This document shows positions 1 to 8,080 of a stretch of DNA of 49,547 bases, one piece after another. Position 1 is the stretch's first letter, and each line of letters starts with the position of its first letter. Below the pieces are notes generated by a model, which ran no database searches, was not told the DNA's origin, and was given only the letters and a program-made list of their open reading frames with translations. Both the position numbers and the translations under genes were made by a program. Where the stretch lies: NCBI GenBank assembly GCA_017303975.1, contig JAFLBG010000026.1:1-49547 (forward strand). The letters run 5' to 3'. This stretch comes from Bacteroidota bacterium. GTDB lineage: Bacteria > Bacteroidota > Bacteroidia > JAFLBG01.

Positions 1-921
1 CACCATACCGGTTAGAACCAGTGCTAATATGATATAAACAACGGTGCAAATTAGTAAAGAGTAAATCATTCCTTTGGGCAAATCACGCTGCGGATTTTCA
101 CTTTCCTCTGCCAATGTTGATATCGCGTCAAATCCAATATATGCAAAGAAAACAGCTGATACACCTGCCATTACTCCGCCAAAACCATTTGGCATAAAAG
201 GTGTCCAGTTGTCAATGTCGATATAAAAAACACCAACTACGACTACCAATACAATAATTGCAAGTTTTATGAGAACCATTATATTACTTACGTTTTTCGA
301 CTCTTTAGTGCCAATATAAACAAGCGCTGTTATAAGCACATTTATTAGCACTGCAGGTAAATCAAATATAATTTTTAATCCCCCTACAACAGGAGCGTTT
401 GACCAAGCAATGAAACCTTCTGTAGCGGTTGAGTTTTCTATAAATGCCTTATGTGCCGATTTGTAATTAATGGTAAGCCATTCGGGCAAATGTAATCCAA
501 AAACATCCAATAAATTGGTGAAATATCCACTCCAAGAAAAAGCTATATATATATTTCCTATAGAATACTCCATAAGCAATGCCCAACCAATAATCCAAGC
601 AAATAACTCTCCAAACGAAACGTACGAATAGGTATAAGCACTACCGGAAACAGGAACTCTAGAGGCAAACTCGGCATAACACATAGCTGTAAAACCGCAT
701 GCTACAGCACAAATAATATAAAGAAATACAACTCCAGGACCTCCGGAAAAACAAGCATTACCAATTGCGCTAAATGTTCCCCCTCCTATAATTGCAGCAA
801 TGCCAAAGAAGGTTAAATCTCTTACGGTCAAATGTTTCCCTAAGGCATTTCCATGCAATTCATCGTGCTCTTTTTTAGCTAAAATATTTAAAATGCTCTT
901 TTTGCGAAATAGTTTGTTCAT
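1..921 (-). CDS. APC-family amino acid permease, C-terminus cut by window edge
   Basis: A cytoplasmic-membrane amino-acid transporter of the APC superfamily, probably the cationic amino acid transporter (CAT/YfnA-like) branch. I translated it directly: it starts MNKLFRKKSI at the ATG ending at 921 and stays open for 307 codons to the window edge. The visible part has about 7-8 hydrophobic segments. It includes the TM1 motif (here IGGGTF instead of the common IGAGIF), the FASRVPVSGSAYTY stretch after TM3, and the FFAYIGFDAISTLAEE signature of substrate-site TM6. The C-terminal 150 or so residues are missing. It lies 14 bases downstream of the stop of a membrane protein on the same strand, so the two may be co-transcribed. 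Family assignment is firm; the substrate is not known. Confidence 0.9.
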   Translation of the reverse strand, partial: MNKLFRKKSILNILAKKEHDELHGNALGKHLTVRDLTFFGIAAIIGGGTFSAIGNACFSGGPGVVFLYIICAVACGFTAMCYAEFASRVPVSGSAYTYSYVSFGELFAWIIGWALLMEYSIGNIYIAFSWSGYFTNLLDVFGLHLPEWLTINYKSAHKAFIENSTATEGFIAWSNAPVVGGLKIIFDLPAVLINVLITALVYIGTKESKNVSNIMVLIKLAIIVLVVVVGVFYIDIDNWTPFMPNGFGGVMAGVSAVFFAYIGFDAISTLAEESENPQRDLPKGMIYSLLICTVVYIILALVLTGMV

Positions 922-935
922 TGTATTATTCTTAA

Positions 936-2507
936 TTACTTACTAAAGATAAATTCTTTTAATCTTTCTATTGAATTAAGAATAAATTTAGGAATAAGTG
1001 GAGTTATTCTTTCTTTATCTATTAATAAATAAATGGAAATAAATAAAAAAGGCAGTAGTGGAATTTTATATCTTACAATGGCACCTAATACTGGAGTTGT
1101 AATTCCAATAATTGTAACAAGCAATGAAGAAAATAATAAAGAGAATAGAATTAGATTGATATTGGAACCTCTTTTTTTGAAAAAAAACACTGCCAACAAA
1201 AGCAAGACAATTAAAAAAGAACTTTCAACGGAAGGAACAAAATACAATGCATTTTTCTGTTCCCAAACAAAAGGACGAAATAAAGTATTGGCAATGCCTA
1301 CAGGAAGATAGCTTACTACACTCCACAAATCGGAATCAATAATCTTATTTGAAAGTAAGCTACCGGAGGGTACTAATATATATTTTAGTTTAAACCTGGT
1401 GGTGTCCGATGAGTTCTTTACATAAACCGTATCTTTAAAATCCGACTTTCTTTTCCAGTATTGGTAATCGCTCCCTTCAACAAATCTATAGTACTTAGAG
1501 GAATTTCCTACCGGAATTAAATCGTTTTTGTTTTCATACTCTGTAAATGCAGCTACAGAGTCATTAAATACATAGACACCTCCTTCTGCTAACTTTACAA
1601 AGTCTCTTTGTTTTATTGATAAATGCTTTACCAGATCATATTTAACAAAAAAATTGTAAGAAAAAACTATAGAAAGTATAATAGTAGAGGCAATTACCGA
1701 ATAGGTAAGATAAACCCTACGTATTAATTTATTGTTGGATAAAATAAACGAGATAATTCCTGGAATGAGAGCTAAAAAAATGTAATATTTAACAATTAAA
1801 ATTAGGATGAGAGCAAATAACCCCAAAATAAAGTACGTTGCCTTAAACTTGGTCCCCTTGAGTAGCTCTGATAAGGAAAATAGAGAAACACCAAGTGCAA
1901 AAAATATTATAGATTCTTTTAATAGTGTAGAAGTCCAAAACTGTATAGTTGGAATAAAGAAAACGCATGCCACAACAAAAAAGCTTGTATATGAGAGCGA
2001 ATAGACCAAAAATCTATAAATACCTACAAATCCAATAAGAGATAAAAAAGAAGCAAAAATGGAGTGTACATTAAAAAAACCAAAAGAAAATAATTGCAAA
2101 ATTGCGTTTAAGCGAATAATGGTTCTCGTTCCATTATAGGATTCGGCTCCGTACTTTAAAAGCCAATAATCCATTTGCTTATAGTAGGTTTTCTGAAAAT
2201 AGCTACCATCATCTGCAATGTTAAACACCATCCTAAAATAATCCAATGGATTAGTTTTTAGTGCTCCAAAAATTACTTTACTATCGTCAAAGAATTTGTA
2301 TATATCAGCAGTTGTTCTATCTGTATAATAGAATGTGTAAATACTCCAAACTACAATTGCAATAATAATTTTAAATACAAAAATAGTGCGCAAGAAAAAA
2401 GTACTAAGTCCACTATTAGTAAAAAATGGAATTCTGCCAATAAGAAAAACAAATATTGACGAGTAAAATAGGATAAGAAAAAACTCTATAGCAAAATCTA
2501 AATTCAC
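936..2507 (-). CDS. Polytopic membrane protein, polysaccharide-polymerase-like, unknown function
   Basis: A 523-residue integral membrane protein with about 10-12 hydrophobic segments and one large soluble loop (about residues 290-400). The topology resembles the EpsG/Wzy-like oligosaccharide polymerases common in Bacteroidota, and the segment around residue 197 (STLLKESIIFFALG) is of a kind seen in such proteins, but I cannot name a family. The reading frame opens with GTG (MNLDFAIEFF); there is no suitable ATG nearby. A perfect TAnnTTTG promoter element ends only four bases upstream of that GTG, so the message may be leaderless. The stop is 14 bases before the permease start. No glycosyltransferase lies beside it, so a surface-polysaccharide role is only inference. 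Confidence 0.75.
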   Translation of the reverse strand: MNLDFAIEFFLILFYSSIFVFLIGRIPFFTNSGLSTFFLRTIFVFKIIIAIVVWSIYTFYYTDRTTADIYKFFDDSKVIFGALKTNPLDYFRMVFNIADDGSYFQKTYYKQMDYWLLKYGAESYNGTRTIIRLNAILQLFSFGFFNVHSIFASFLSLIGFVGIYRFLVYSLSYTSFFVVACVFFIPTIQFWTSTLLKESIIFFALGVSLFSLSELLKGTKFKATYFILGLFALILILIVKYYIFLALIPGIISFILSNNKLIRRVYLTYSVIASTIILSIVFSYNFFVKYDLVKHLSIKQRDFVKLAEGGVYVFNDSVAAFTEYENKNDLIPVGNSSKYYRFVEGSDYQYWKRKSDFKDTVYVKNSSDTTRFKLKYILVPSGSLLSNKIIDSDLWSVVSYLPVGIANTLFRPFVWEQKNALYFVPSVESSFLIVLLLLAVFFFKKRGSNINLILFSLLFSSLLVTIIGITTPVLGAIVRYKIPLLPFLFISIYLLIDKERITPLIPKFILNSIERLKEFIFSK

Positions 2508-2511
2508 TTGT

Positions 2512-2519
2512 CAAAGATA
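2512..2519 (-). promoter_or_regulatory. Candidate -7 promoter element (TATCTTTG) for the membrane protein
   Basis: On the minus strand this reads TATCTTTG, a full match to the Bacteroidota TAnnTTTG element. No TTTG lies 19-21 bases upstream. It ends four bases before the GTG of the 936-2507 gene, implying a transcript with little or no leader. Confidence 0.4.
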
Positions 2520-2613
2520 CTATTTATAGAGTAGTAGTAAAATTTGCTTCAAAAATGAAAACTATATGAAGAAGTTGTTTAAAGTTGAACCTGTTTTTAG
2601 CTTCTAATCAATT

Positions 2614-2681
2614 GTCATTCCTGCGAAAGCGGGAATATCTGCTTGTTCCCAACATGAGATAACCGCTTTCGCGATAATGAC
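2614..2681. repeat. REP-like palindrome (GTCATT...GCGAAAGCGG arms)
   Basis: The left arm GTCATTCCTGCGAAAGCGG and the right arm (reverse complement GTCATTATCGCGAAAGCGG) match at all but three positions and can fold into a hairpin with a loop of about 30 bases. A nested GGGAA (2631-2635) / TTCCC (2646-2650) pair offers an alternative inner stem. It is much more GC-rich than its surroundings. The arm closely resembles the GTCATTCC(C/T)GCGAAAGCGGGAAT repeats scattered through many bacterial genomes (REP or dRS3-like). There is no T-run, so it is not a standard terminator. Only one copy lies in this window. Confidence 0.75.
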
Positions 2682-2817
2682 AGTTATTCCGGTTCTTATT
2701 TATGGTTCGACTTTGACAAGCCTGAAAAATAATCTTTGAAAACTTACAAAAAACAAAAAAAAGAAATTGAGAAGGATGTATTATAATATAAATTGAGCCC
2801 GCAACTGATAAACAATT

Positions 2818-3972
2818 ATGAAGGTCTTTTTTTTAAACATACTTCTACTCTTTTCATTCAACATTCTATCACTCCCCCCTTGTTTTACATCTTGTGGAAT
2901 AGGCACAAACTCTCAGGTTCGAGATGGAGCTACATTTACAACCACTACTATTGCAGGATCAAGCTCCGGATGGAGTAATGGAAGTAATTCGCAAACCTCA
3001 AATGATTCAAGGGCAACGAACACTTCTAGTTTGGCCTCAGTAGGTAATTATACAGATTATTTAGTTATTACCAACTTTGGTTTTTCGCTACCTGCAACCG
3101 ATAATGTTCATGCCATTTGGGTAGTAATTGAAAGAAGGGATCCAAATGCAAAAGTTTCTGATAATAGTATAAAAACTGTAGTGTCTGGAAGTATTACAGG
3201 TTACGAAAGAGCAAACACAACTACAACTTGGTCAACTTCAGACACATATATTTGTTATGGAGGAGCTAATGACACCTGGGGAAACATATTGACTGGAGCA
3301 GACGTTAACTCATCGAATTTTGGGGTGGCTATATCCATTAAAAGAAATGTTTCTGGGGGGACGGCAATTGGAGAAATAGACCATGTTTATATAGAGATTT
3401 GTTATAGTCCAGATCCTCCACCTTGGCTGCCAGTAGAACTATTGTATTTTGAAGGCAAACAGATAGACAACAATGTAGCCGTAAATTGGGCTACCGCCTC
3501 CGAAAAAAATAATTCTTACTTTGTTTTGAATAAGATGACAAACACGGATTTTGGGTTTACTCAGAAAGCAACTATTCAAGGATCAGGCAATTCTCAAAAT
3601 TTGAAATCTTACGAATATATAGATACTGATTTAACTTCAGGAACTACTTATTATAGTCTTGACCAAGTTGATTATGATGGAACTATAGAAAACATTGGTA
3701 TAACTGCTATTGACATAAAACTAAAAGAAGACCCAATTTGTCTCTATAGCCACGAAAGCGATGCAATTATTCTTAAGTTGCCAAAAAATGAAACAATAAA
3801 AAGCGTAAAAATACTTGGAATTTGGGGGCAAGAATATATTATCATACCTAATATTAAATTGCAAAATGACCAGCTGGTATTATCCTATGATGTTTCTAAA
3901 CTACCTAGAGCACTATACACTTTAGTTGTAGAAACCAACAATAGCGTATTTTATAAAAAAATAACAAAATAG
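2818..3972 (+). CDS. Secreted protein with probable T9SS C-terminal sorting domain
   Basis: A 384-residue secreted protein. An N-terminal signal peptide (MKVFFLNILLLFSFNILSL) is followed by a Ser/Thr/Asn-rich beta domain to about residue 200. Then comes the linker-type domain very common in Bacteroidota surface proteins: LPVELLYFEG, then VNWATASEKNNSYFVL, then YYSLDQVDYDG (about residues 205-300). The last 80 residues look like a divergent type A T9SS sorting domain (VKILGIWGQEY, LPRALYTLVVETNN, ending FYKKITK). It would be exported by Sec and then by the type IX system. The ligand or enzymatic role of the N-terminal domain is unknown. It is followed tail-to-tail by the minus-strand gene at 3987. 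Confidence 0.82.
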   Translation: MKVFFLNILLLFSFNILSLPPCFTSCGIGTNSQVRDGATFTTTTIAGSSSGWSNGSNSQTSNDSRATNTSSLASVGNYTDYLVITNFGFSLPATDNVHAIWVVIERRDPNAKVSDNSIKTVVSGSITGYERANTTTTWSTSDTYICYGGANDTWGNILTGADVNSSNFGVAISIKRNVSGGTAIGEIDHVYIEICYSPDPPPWLPVELLYFEGKQIDNNVAVNWATASEKNNSYFVLNKMTNTDFGFTQKATIQGSGNSQNLKSYEYIDTDLTSGTTYYSLDQVDYDGTIENIGITAIDIKLKEDPICLYSHESDAIILKLPKNETIKSVKILGIWGQEYIIIPNIKLQNDQLVLSYDVSKLPRALYTLVVETNNSVFYKKITK

Positions 3973-3986
3973 ATTACTTAACTAAA

Positions 3987-5504
3987 TTATGCTTTGGCCT
4001 TCCTAAGCTGATAATCTATCATAGACACTCCTTCAATATTACTATTTACCCAATCTAAAAAATTAAACAAGTAGAAAATGGATTTATTTTCATCATCCTT
4101 AAACAATTTCTCTAGCACAGTTTTTAATCCAATAAATTCCTTTTTAGGTATTATATTGGACATAGCAGAAGAAATATTACGCTTAAAAAAAGAAAGTAAA
4201 AGTTTTTCCACTTCACTTATTCTTTCGTATTTTTTATAAAAACGATCAATAGCTATTATTTTATAATATAATAGCTCTATTTTATCCGCATGGTAATAGT
4301 TAATCAACTGCAGTATTCTAGCAACTATTTTATAATCGTTAAATGGGATAGTATCATCAGAATATACAAGGTATGACAAATACTCTTCAGCCTTATTATA
4401 GTTTTTCTCATACAAATAGGTACAAGCAACTGTAAAATTCCAACGAATTTCCATGGCAATGTTATAATTGCCTTTTGCAAAATTAGTTTTACTGAGCCGA
4501 ACCGTTTCTTCTACCACCTCAATACTTTTCTTGAAATTCCCTCTTGCATTATAATAGTTTATTTGCTGTAAATCTGTACCTATTCGTATTGATTCTTGCT
4601 GCTTTGTAGTAAGAGGCAATAATTTAATTTCCTCTAAAACCTTAACGACTTTACTTAAACTATCGTTTTTTAAGTGAATATTTAATTGCGAAGCTAATAT
4701 TATTGCGGTATAATAAGCTTTTAAGTCTTGATCTATTAAATAATCGTACTTTTGCCATAATTGACGAATTTTATCTCCATTTTTCGAGGCTTTATCTTTA
4801 TCATTTTCTGTGAAAAAGAATTGATCTCTGTTTTGCAGAAACAATAATTCTAGTCGTTTAGATTTTTCAATAATTGACTCAACTTCTTTCTCATTTGCAA
4901 ATAAAGAGTAGTATGCTTTTTTTTCTTTAGGAGTCCTAAATACTCTTTTTCCATTTGACATCAATTTTATGTTCTTCACAAATAAACTCACACAATGAGT
5001 TAATATCTCAGCGTAATTTTGCATTTGGATGGTTTCATTTTCAATAATATCCTTACTTGATTTTTCTGGTTCTCTATATCGCAGTCGTTTTGTCATCAAA
5101 AGTAGAAGATATTCATATTGCTCATTTTCTTTAGCATATTTTATGGCTTTTTCAATTACAATGTTGGCTTGTTCTTTAAGTTCCTTCTGTCTTAAAAAAT
5201 CAATTCTATTTAAGTAGGACCTTGTTTTTTGCTCCTTGCTAATATTAGTATTCTCTAAACATTCCAAAATTAAATTGTACAAATGATTCTTTGTTACATG
5301 AAGCTGTTTTATAAAAGTTGTATCAGCAAACGCTAGTTTTATTTCTTCTTCATTAAAATATGACTGTTTTTCAATCAAATCAAATAATTTAAGAAGATTA
5401 CTGCCTTCAATTTTCGAGTAGCGTTTAGAGTACAATTTAAATTGTCTTTTTTCAGCCTTTGTTAATGAATGTATAAGGTCATATAAATCAGATTTAGGTT
5501 TCAT
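3987..5504 (-). CDS. Uncharacterised all-helical (TPR-like) cytoplasmic protein
   Basis: A 505-residue protein with no signal peptide or membrane segment, rich in Lys, Glu and Leu, and apparently all alpha-helical. The repeated helix pairs resemble TPR/SEL1-type solenoids. The N-terminus (KPKSDLYDLIHSLTKAEKRQFKLYSKRY) recalls a recurrent Bacteroidota family of unknown function that I know only as hypothetical proteins beginning with a 'L(S/T)KxEKRxFKL' helix. No catalytic motif is visible. It sits antisense within a run of secreted T9SS-type proteins, with a short divergent spacer (5505-5590) to the next one. Whether it regulates them is unknown. The start ATG at 5504 is the first in the frame. 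Confidence 0.75.
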   Translation of the reverse strand: MKPKSDLYDLIHSLTKAEKRQFKLYSKRYSKIEGSNLLKLFDLIEKQSYFNEEEIKLAFADTTFIKQLHVTKNHLYNLILECLENTNISKEQKTRSYLNRIDFLRQKELKEQANIVIEKAIKYAKENEQYEYLLLLMTKRLRYREPEKSSKDIIENETIQMQNYAEILTHCVSLFVKNIKLMSNGKRVFRTPKEKKAYYSLFANEKEVESIIEKSKRLELLFLQNRDQFFFTENDKDKASKNGDKIRQLWQKYDYLIDQDLKAYYTAIILASQLNIHLKNDSLSKVVKVLEEIKLLPLTTKQQESIRIGTDLQQINYYNARGNFKKSIEVVEETVRLSKTNFAKGNYNIAMEIRWNFTVACTYLYEKNYNKAEEYLSYLVYSDDTIPFNDYKIVARILQLINYYHADKIELLYYKIIAIDRFYKKYERISEVEKLLLSFFKRNISSAMSNIIPKKEFIGLKTVLEKLFKDDENKSIFYLFNFLDWVNSNIEGVSMIDYQLRKAKA

Positions 5505-5590
5505 GTCGTTCTAATTTTATTTTTGAAAAATTACGAATAAATAAATTAAGTTGACATATTTTCTGTTCAGTGTAGTAGTTTGTAGTAATT

Positions 5591-7456
5591 ATGTTTATAA
5601 AAACTACCATTCCGATTATATTGCTACTAATTATTGGTAATTATATTTTATCTTTTTCACAAACAATTTGCTTGCCAAACTCTTCATTCGAAAGAGGAGT
5701 TGTTTACAGCTTAGGGAGCCGAGTTCCGGATGGATGGCAACTAAGTGGTGGTTCTGCTGATGCGCAACCAGGTAACTGGGGTGTAACACAAACTGCATCA
5801 GATAGCAATTATTATATGGCATTTTGTAATTGGGAAAAAATTTGCACGGATGTTCCGGGATGCCTACAAGCGGGGAAAAAGTATAAATTTAGCTTAGATG
5901 CATCATTAATTTCAAGCGATTATTACTCTACCAATTCCAACAACTACAATGCAAGTTCTAGTAATTGTGTTTTGCCTCTTATGGGCGTTTGGGGAAGCAA
6001 TCATTGTGATAGTTTAGACGAGCTATTGTTCGATACTGTTATCACACATATAGGATGGCAAAAATACACTATAGAATTTGTTCCGAGCCAAACATATTGT
6101 AAAATTATTATAGGATTCTACAACGAACAAATCGCCTCTATAGCACAATGCACTGGTATTACTGCCGGATATTCTTACTTTGGAATTGATAACCTGAGCT
6201 GTATTTATTCCGAAAAATCTGTAAAATATACTAACCAGACTTGTTATAGTAGTTGCGATGGAACAGCCAAAATTGAGATGATGACAGGTACTCCTCCTTT
6301 TGGCTATGTTTGGACTCCAGGAGCTTATACAACCGATAGTATTTCCGGGTTATGTACAGGAAAATATTATGTAAATATTACCGATAGCATTGGCAACACT
6401 TTTCTTGATTCTGTTGAAATAATAGCCCCTCCTGCACTTGTAGTTTCAGATACTATTACACCCGCATCTTGTGGTAAACAGGATGGGGAAATTCATGTAT
6501 CTGTTTCGGGAGGAGTTCCGAACTATACCTATAATTGGTCGAACAACACTACATTAAACAAGGCAATTGGTTTAGCTGCTCAAAACTATAGCCTTCTTAT
6601 TACAGACTCTAACTTATGCCAAACACAATATTCTTACAATGTACCAGAAATGCCCGGTCCTACTATTTCCTATACAAGTAATATAAATAGTGGATGTCCC
6701 TCTACGTGTATCAACTTTGGATTGGATGCTGCTAATAACGGAACCATGGACTCTATTTTATGGGATTTTGGAGATGGAAATACTGCTAACACAAACTCAC
6801 CTATACATTGCTACACACAATCAGGCACATATAGCACATCTGTTTGGATTTTAGACACAGCAGGTTGTGCCAGCAGACAAACAATAGAAAATCACATAAC
6901 TATTTTTCCTACTCCTAAAGCAGATTTTTTTACACAAACCGATGAAACAACTATTAGTAATCCGGAAATCGTTTTTTTTAATACATCAACTGGAGCACAT
7001 ACACAAAGTTGGTATTTTAGAGATACATACGGAGGAATAAGCACAGAGAAACATCCTAAACACTTTTATTCCGATACAGGGTTATATTGCACCCAACTAA
7101 TCGTTGAAAACACATTTAGCTGCAAAGACACTATTGAAAAATGCGTTTATATAAAAGATGACTTTATTTTTTACGCACCTAATGCTTTTACACCTAATGA
7201 TGATGCAACAAACAATTTTTTCAGAGGCGTTGGAAGCGGGATAGTTGAATACCAAATGTGGATATTCGATCGCTGGGGTAGTTTGGTTTACAACACAGGA
7301 AAATGCACAGACCCAGATCAAGCAGAATCGTGGAATGGAAAAACAAACAACAACCTAAATCCCGCACAACAGGATGTATATGTTTGGAAAGTTGTAATCA
7401 AAGATTTGAAAGGTAACCAACATAATTTCATAGGACACGTAACTATCGTAAGATAA
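5591..7456 (+). CDS. Secreted PKD/SprB-repeat protein with type B (CHU_C) T9SS sorting domain
   Basis: A 621-residue cell-surface or secreted protein. It has a signal peptide (MFIKTTIPIILLLIIGNYILSFSQ) and then a carbohydrate-binding-like jelly-roll domain (about 25-205, containing four to six Cys). Two SprB-type repeats follow (about 215-350; NQTCYSSCDGTAKIEM, ASCGKQDGEIHVSVSGGVPNYTYNW). Next come two PKD-type domains (about 355-520; WDFGDGNTANTNSPIHCY is the classic PKD core). A C-terminal gliding-motility-associated domain ends the protein (about 527-621; APNAFTPNDDATNNFF, IFDRWGSLVYNTG, VYVWKVVIKD, GHVTIVR). Such CTDs direct export by the type IX system, often with a PorP/SprF partner. 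It is the first of three co-oriented secreted-protein genes. Confidence 0.93.
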   Translation: MFIKTTIPIILLLIIGNYILSFSQTICLPNSSFERGVVYSLGSRVPDGWQLSGGSADAQPGNWGVTQTASDSNYYMAFCNWEKICTDVPGCLQAGKKYKFSLDASLISSDYYSTNSNNYNASSSNCVLPLMGVWGSNHCDSLDELLFDTVITHIGWQKYTIEFVPSQTYCKIIIGFYNEQIASIAQCTGITAGYSYFGIDNLSCIYSEKSVKYTNQTCYSSCDGTAKIEMMTGTPPFGYVWTPGAYTTDSISGLCTGKYYVNITDSIGNTFLDSVEIIAPPALVVSDTITPASCGKQDGEIHVSVSGGVPNYTYNWSNNTTLNKAIGLAAQNYSLLITDSNLCQTQYSYNVPEMPGPTISYTSNINSGCPSTCINFGLDAANNGTMDSILWDFGDGNTANTNSPIHCYTQSGTYSTSVWILDTAGCASRQTIENHITIFPTPKADFFTQTDETTISNPEIVFFNTSTGAHTQSWYFRDTYGGISTEKHPKHFYSDTGLYCTQLIVENTFSCKDTIEKCVYIKDDFIFYAPNAFTPNDDATNNFFRGVGSGIVEYQMWIFDRWGSLVYNTGKCTDPDQAESWNGKTNNNLNPAQQDVYVWKVVIKDLKGNQHNFIGHVTIVR

Positions 7457-7525
7457 ATTAATCTAAGTTGAAACCTTACGAAAAGAAAATATATAAATAA
7501 ACCTATATGTAATAGTTACATTAAC

Positions 7526-8029
7526 ATGAAACATTTTTGCTCTATTATATTCAAACTTCTACTTTTTGTTAACAATTACAATGCTCAAGAGATTATTAAC
7601 TCAGGTAGCTCAAATTTTACTACACACAACATTGCACACACCTTCTCGGTAGGAGAGTTGGCTCTAATTGACACCTATAATCAAAACAGCATCATTATTA
7701 CACAAGGTTTTTTACAACCAACTGCACTCCCTAATAATATAAATAAAGTACAAGAGCTTTTTGCTAATAATAAAATACTTATTTATCCTAATCCTTGTAT
7801 GTGTAATGGCGAAATACATCTTTACTCTAGTACCAAAACAGTAAGCAATATAAATATTAAAGTAATTAATCAAATTGGGCAACAAGTATTCACAAAAAAC
7901 AACTTACTTGTAAGCACTCACGATGAGAGCATTTCTCTTCCAAAAGATTTAGGTAAAGGAATATTCTATATTTCATATTACACAAAACACGATACATTAC
8001 TGTACTCAGACAAACTTATTATTGAATAA
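7526..8029 (+). CDS. Short secreted protein with type A T9SS sorting domain
   Basis: A 167-residue secreted protein: signal peptide ending NYNAQ, a short N-terminal module (INSGSSNFTTHNIAHTFSVGEL then ITQGFLQP), and an approximately 80-residue C-terminal type A sorting domain (ILIYPNPCMCNGEIHLY, INQIGQQVFTKN, LGKGIFYISYY, DKLIIE). The SVGE-TQGF-QP module is common in short Bacteroidota surface proteins and often encoded next to larger adhesins, as here (69 bases after the PKD/CHU_C protein). Function is unknown; the sorting domain call is secure. Confidence 0.88.
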   Translation: MKHFCSIIFKLLLFVNNYNAQEIINSGSSNFTTHNIAHTFSVGELALIDTYNQNSIIITQGFLQPTALPNNINKVQELFANNKILIYPNPCMCNGEIHLYSSTKTVSNINIKVINQIGQQVFTKNNLLVSTHDESISLPKDLGKGIFYISYYTKHDTLLYSDKLIIE

Positions 8030-8080
8030 CGCCATGAAATAGAGCTGTTTTATAAAGTGTATCAATAAAATAATATAACA

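Larger units (their letters stand above)
2508..2817. other. Gene-free stretch with one palindromic repeat
   Basis: This 310-base gap separates two divergently transcribed genes. I see no credible coding frame in it. It holds the REP-like palindrome at 2614-2681, the -7 element of the minus-strand gene, and AT-rich DNA ahead of the plus-strand gene at 2818. No strong Bacteroidota promoter was found for the latter. Confidence 0.7.

Noticed and set aside
1033-2004. Plus-strand frames inside the 936-2507 membrane protein
   Set aside because: They are shadows of the minus-strand gene, Lys/Asn-rich with no motif or signal.
2614-2681. The palindrome as an intrinsic terminator
   Set aside because: There is no T-run on either side and the loop of about 30 bases is too long; a REP-like element fits better.
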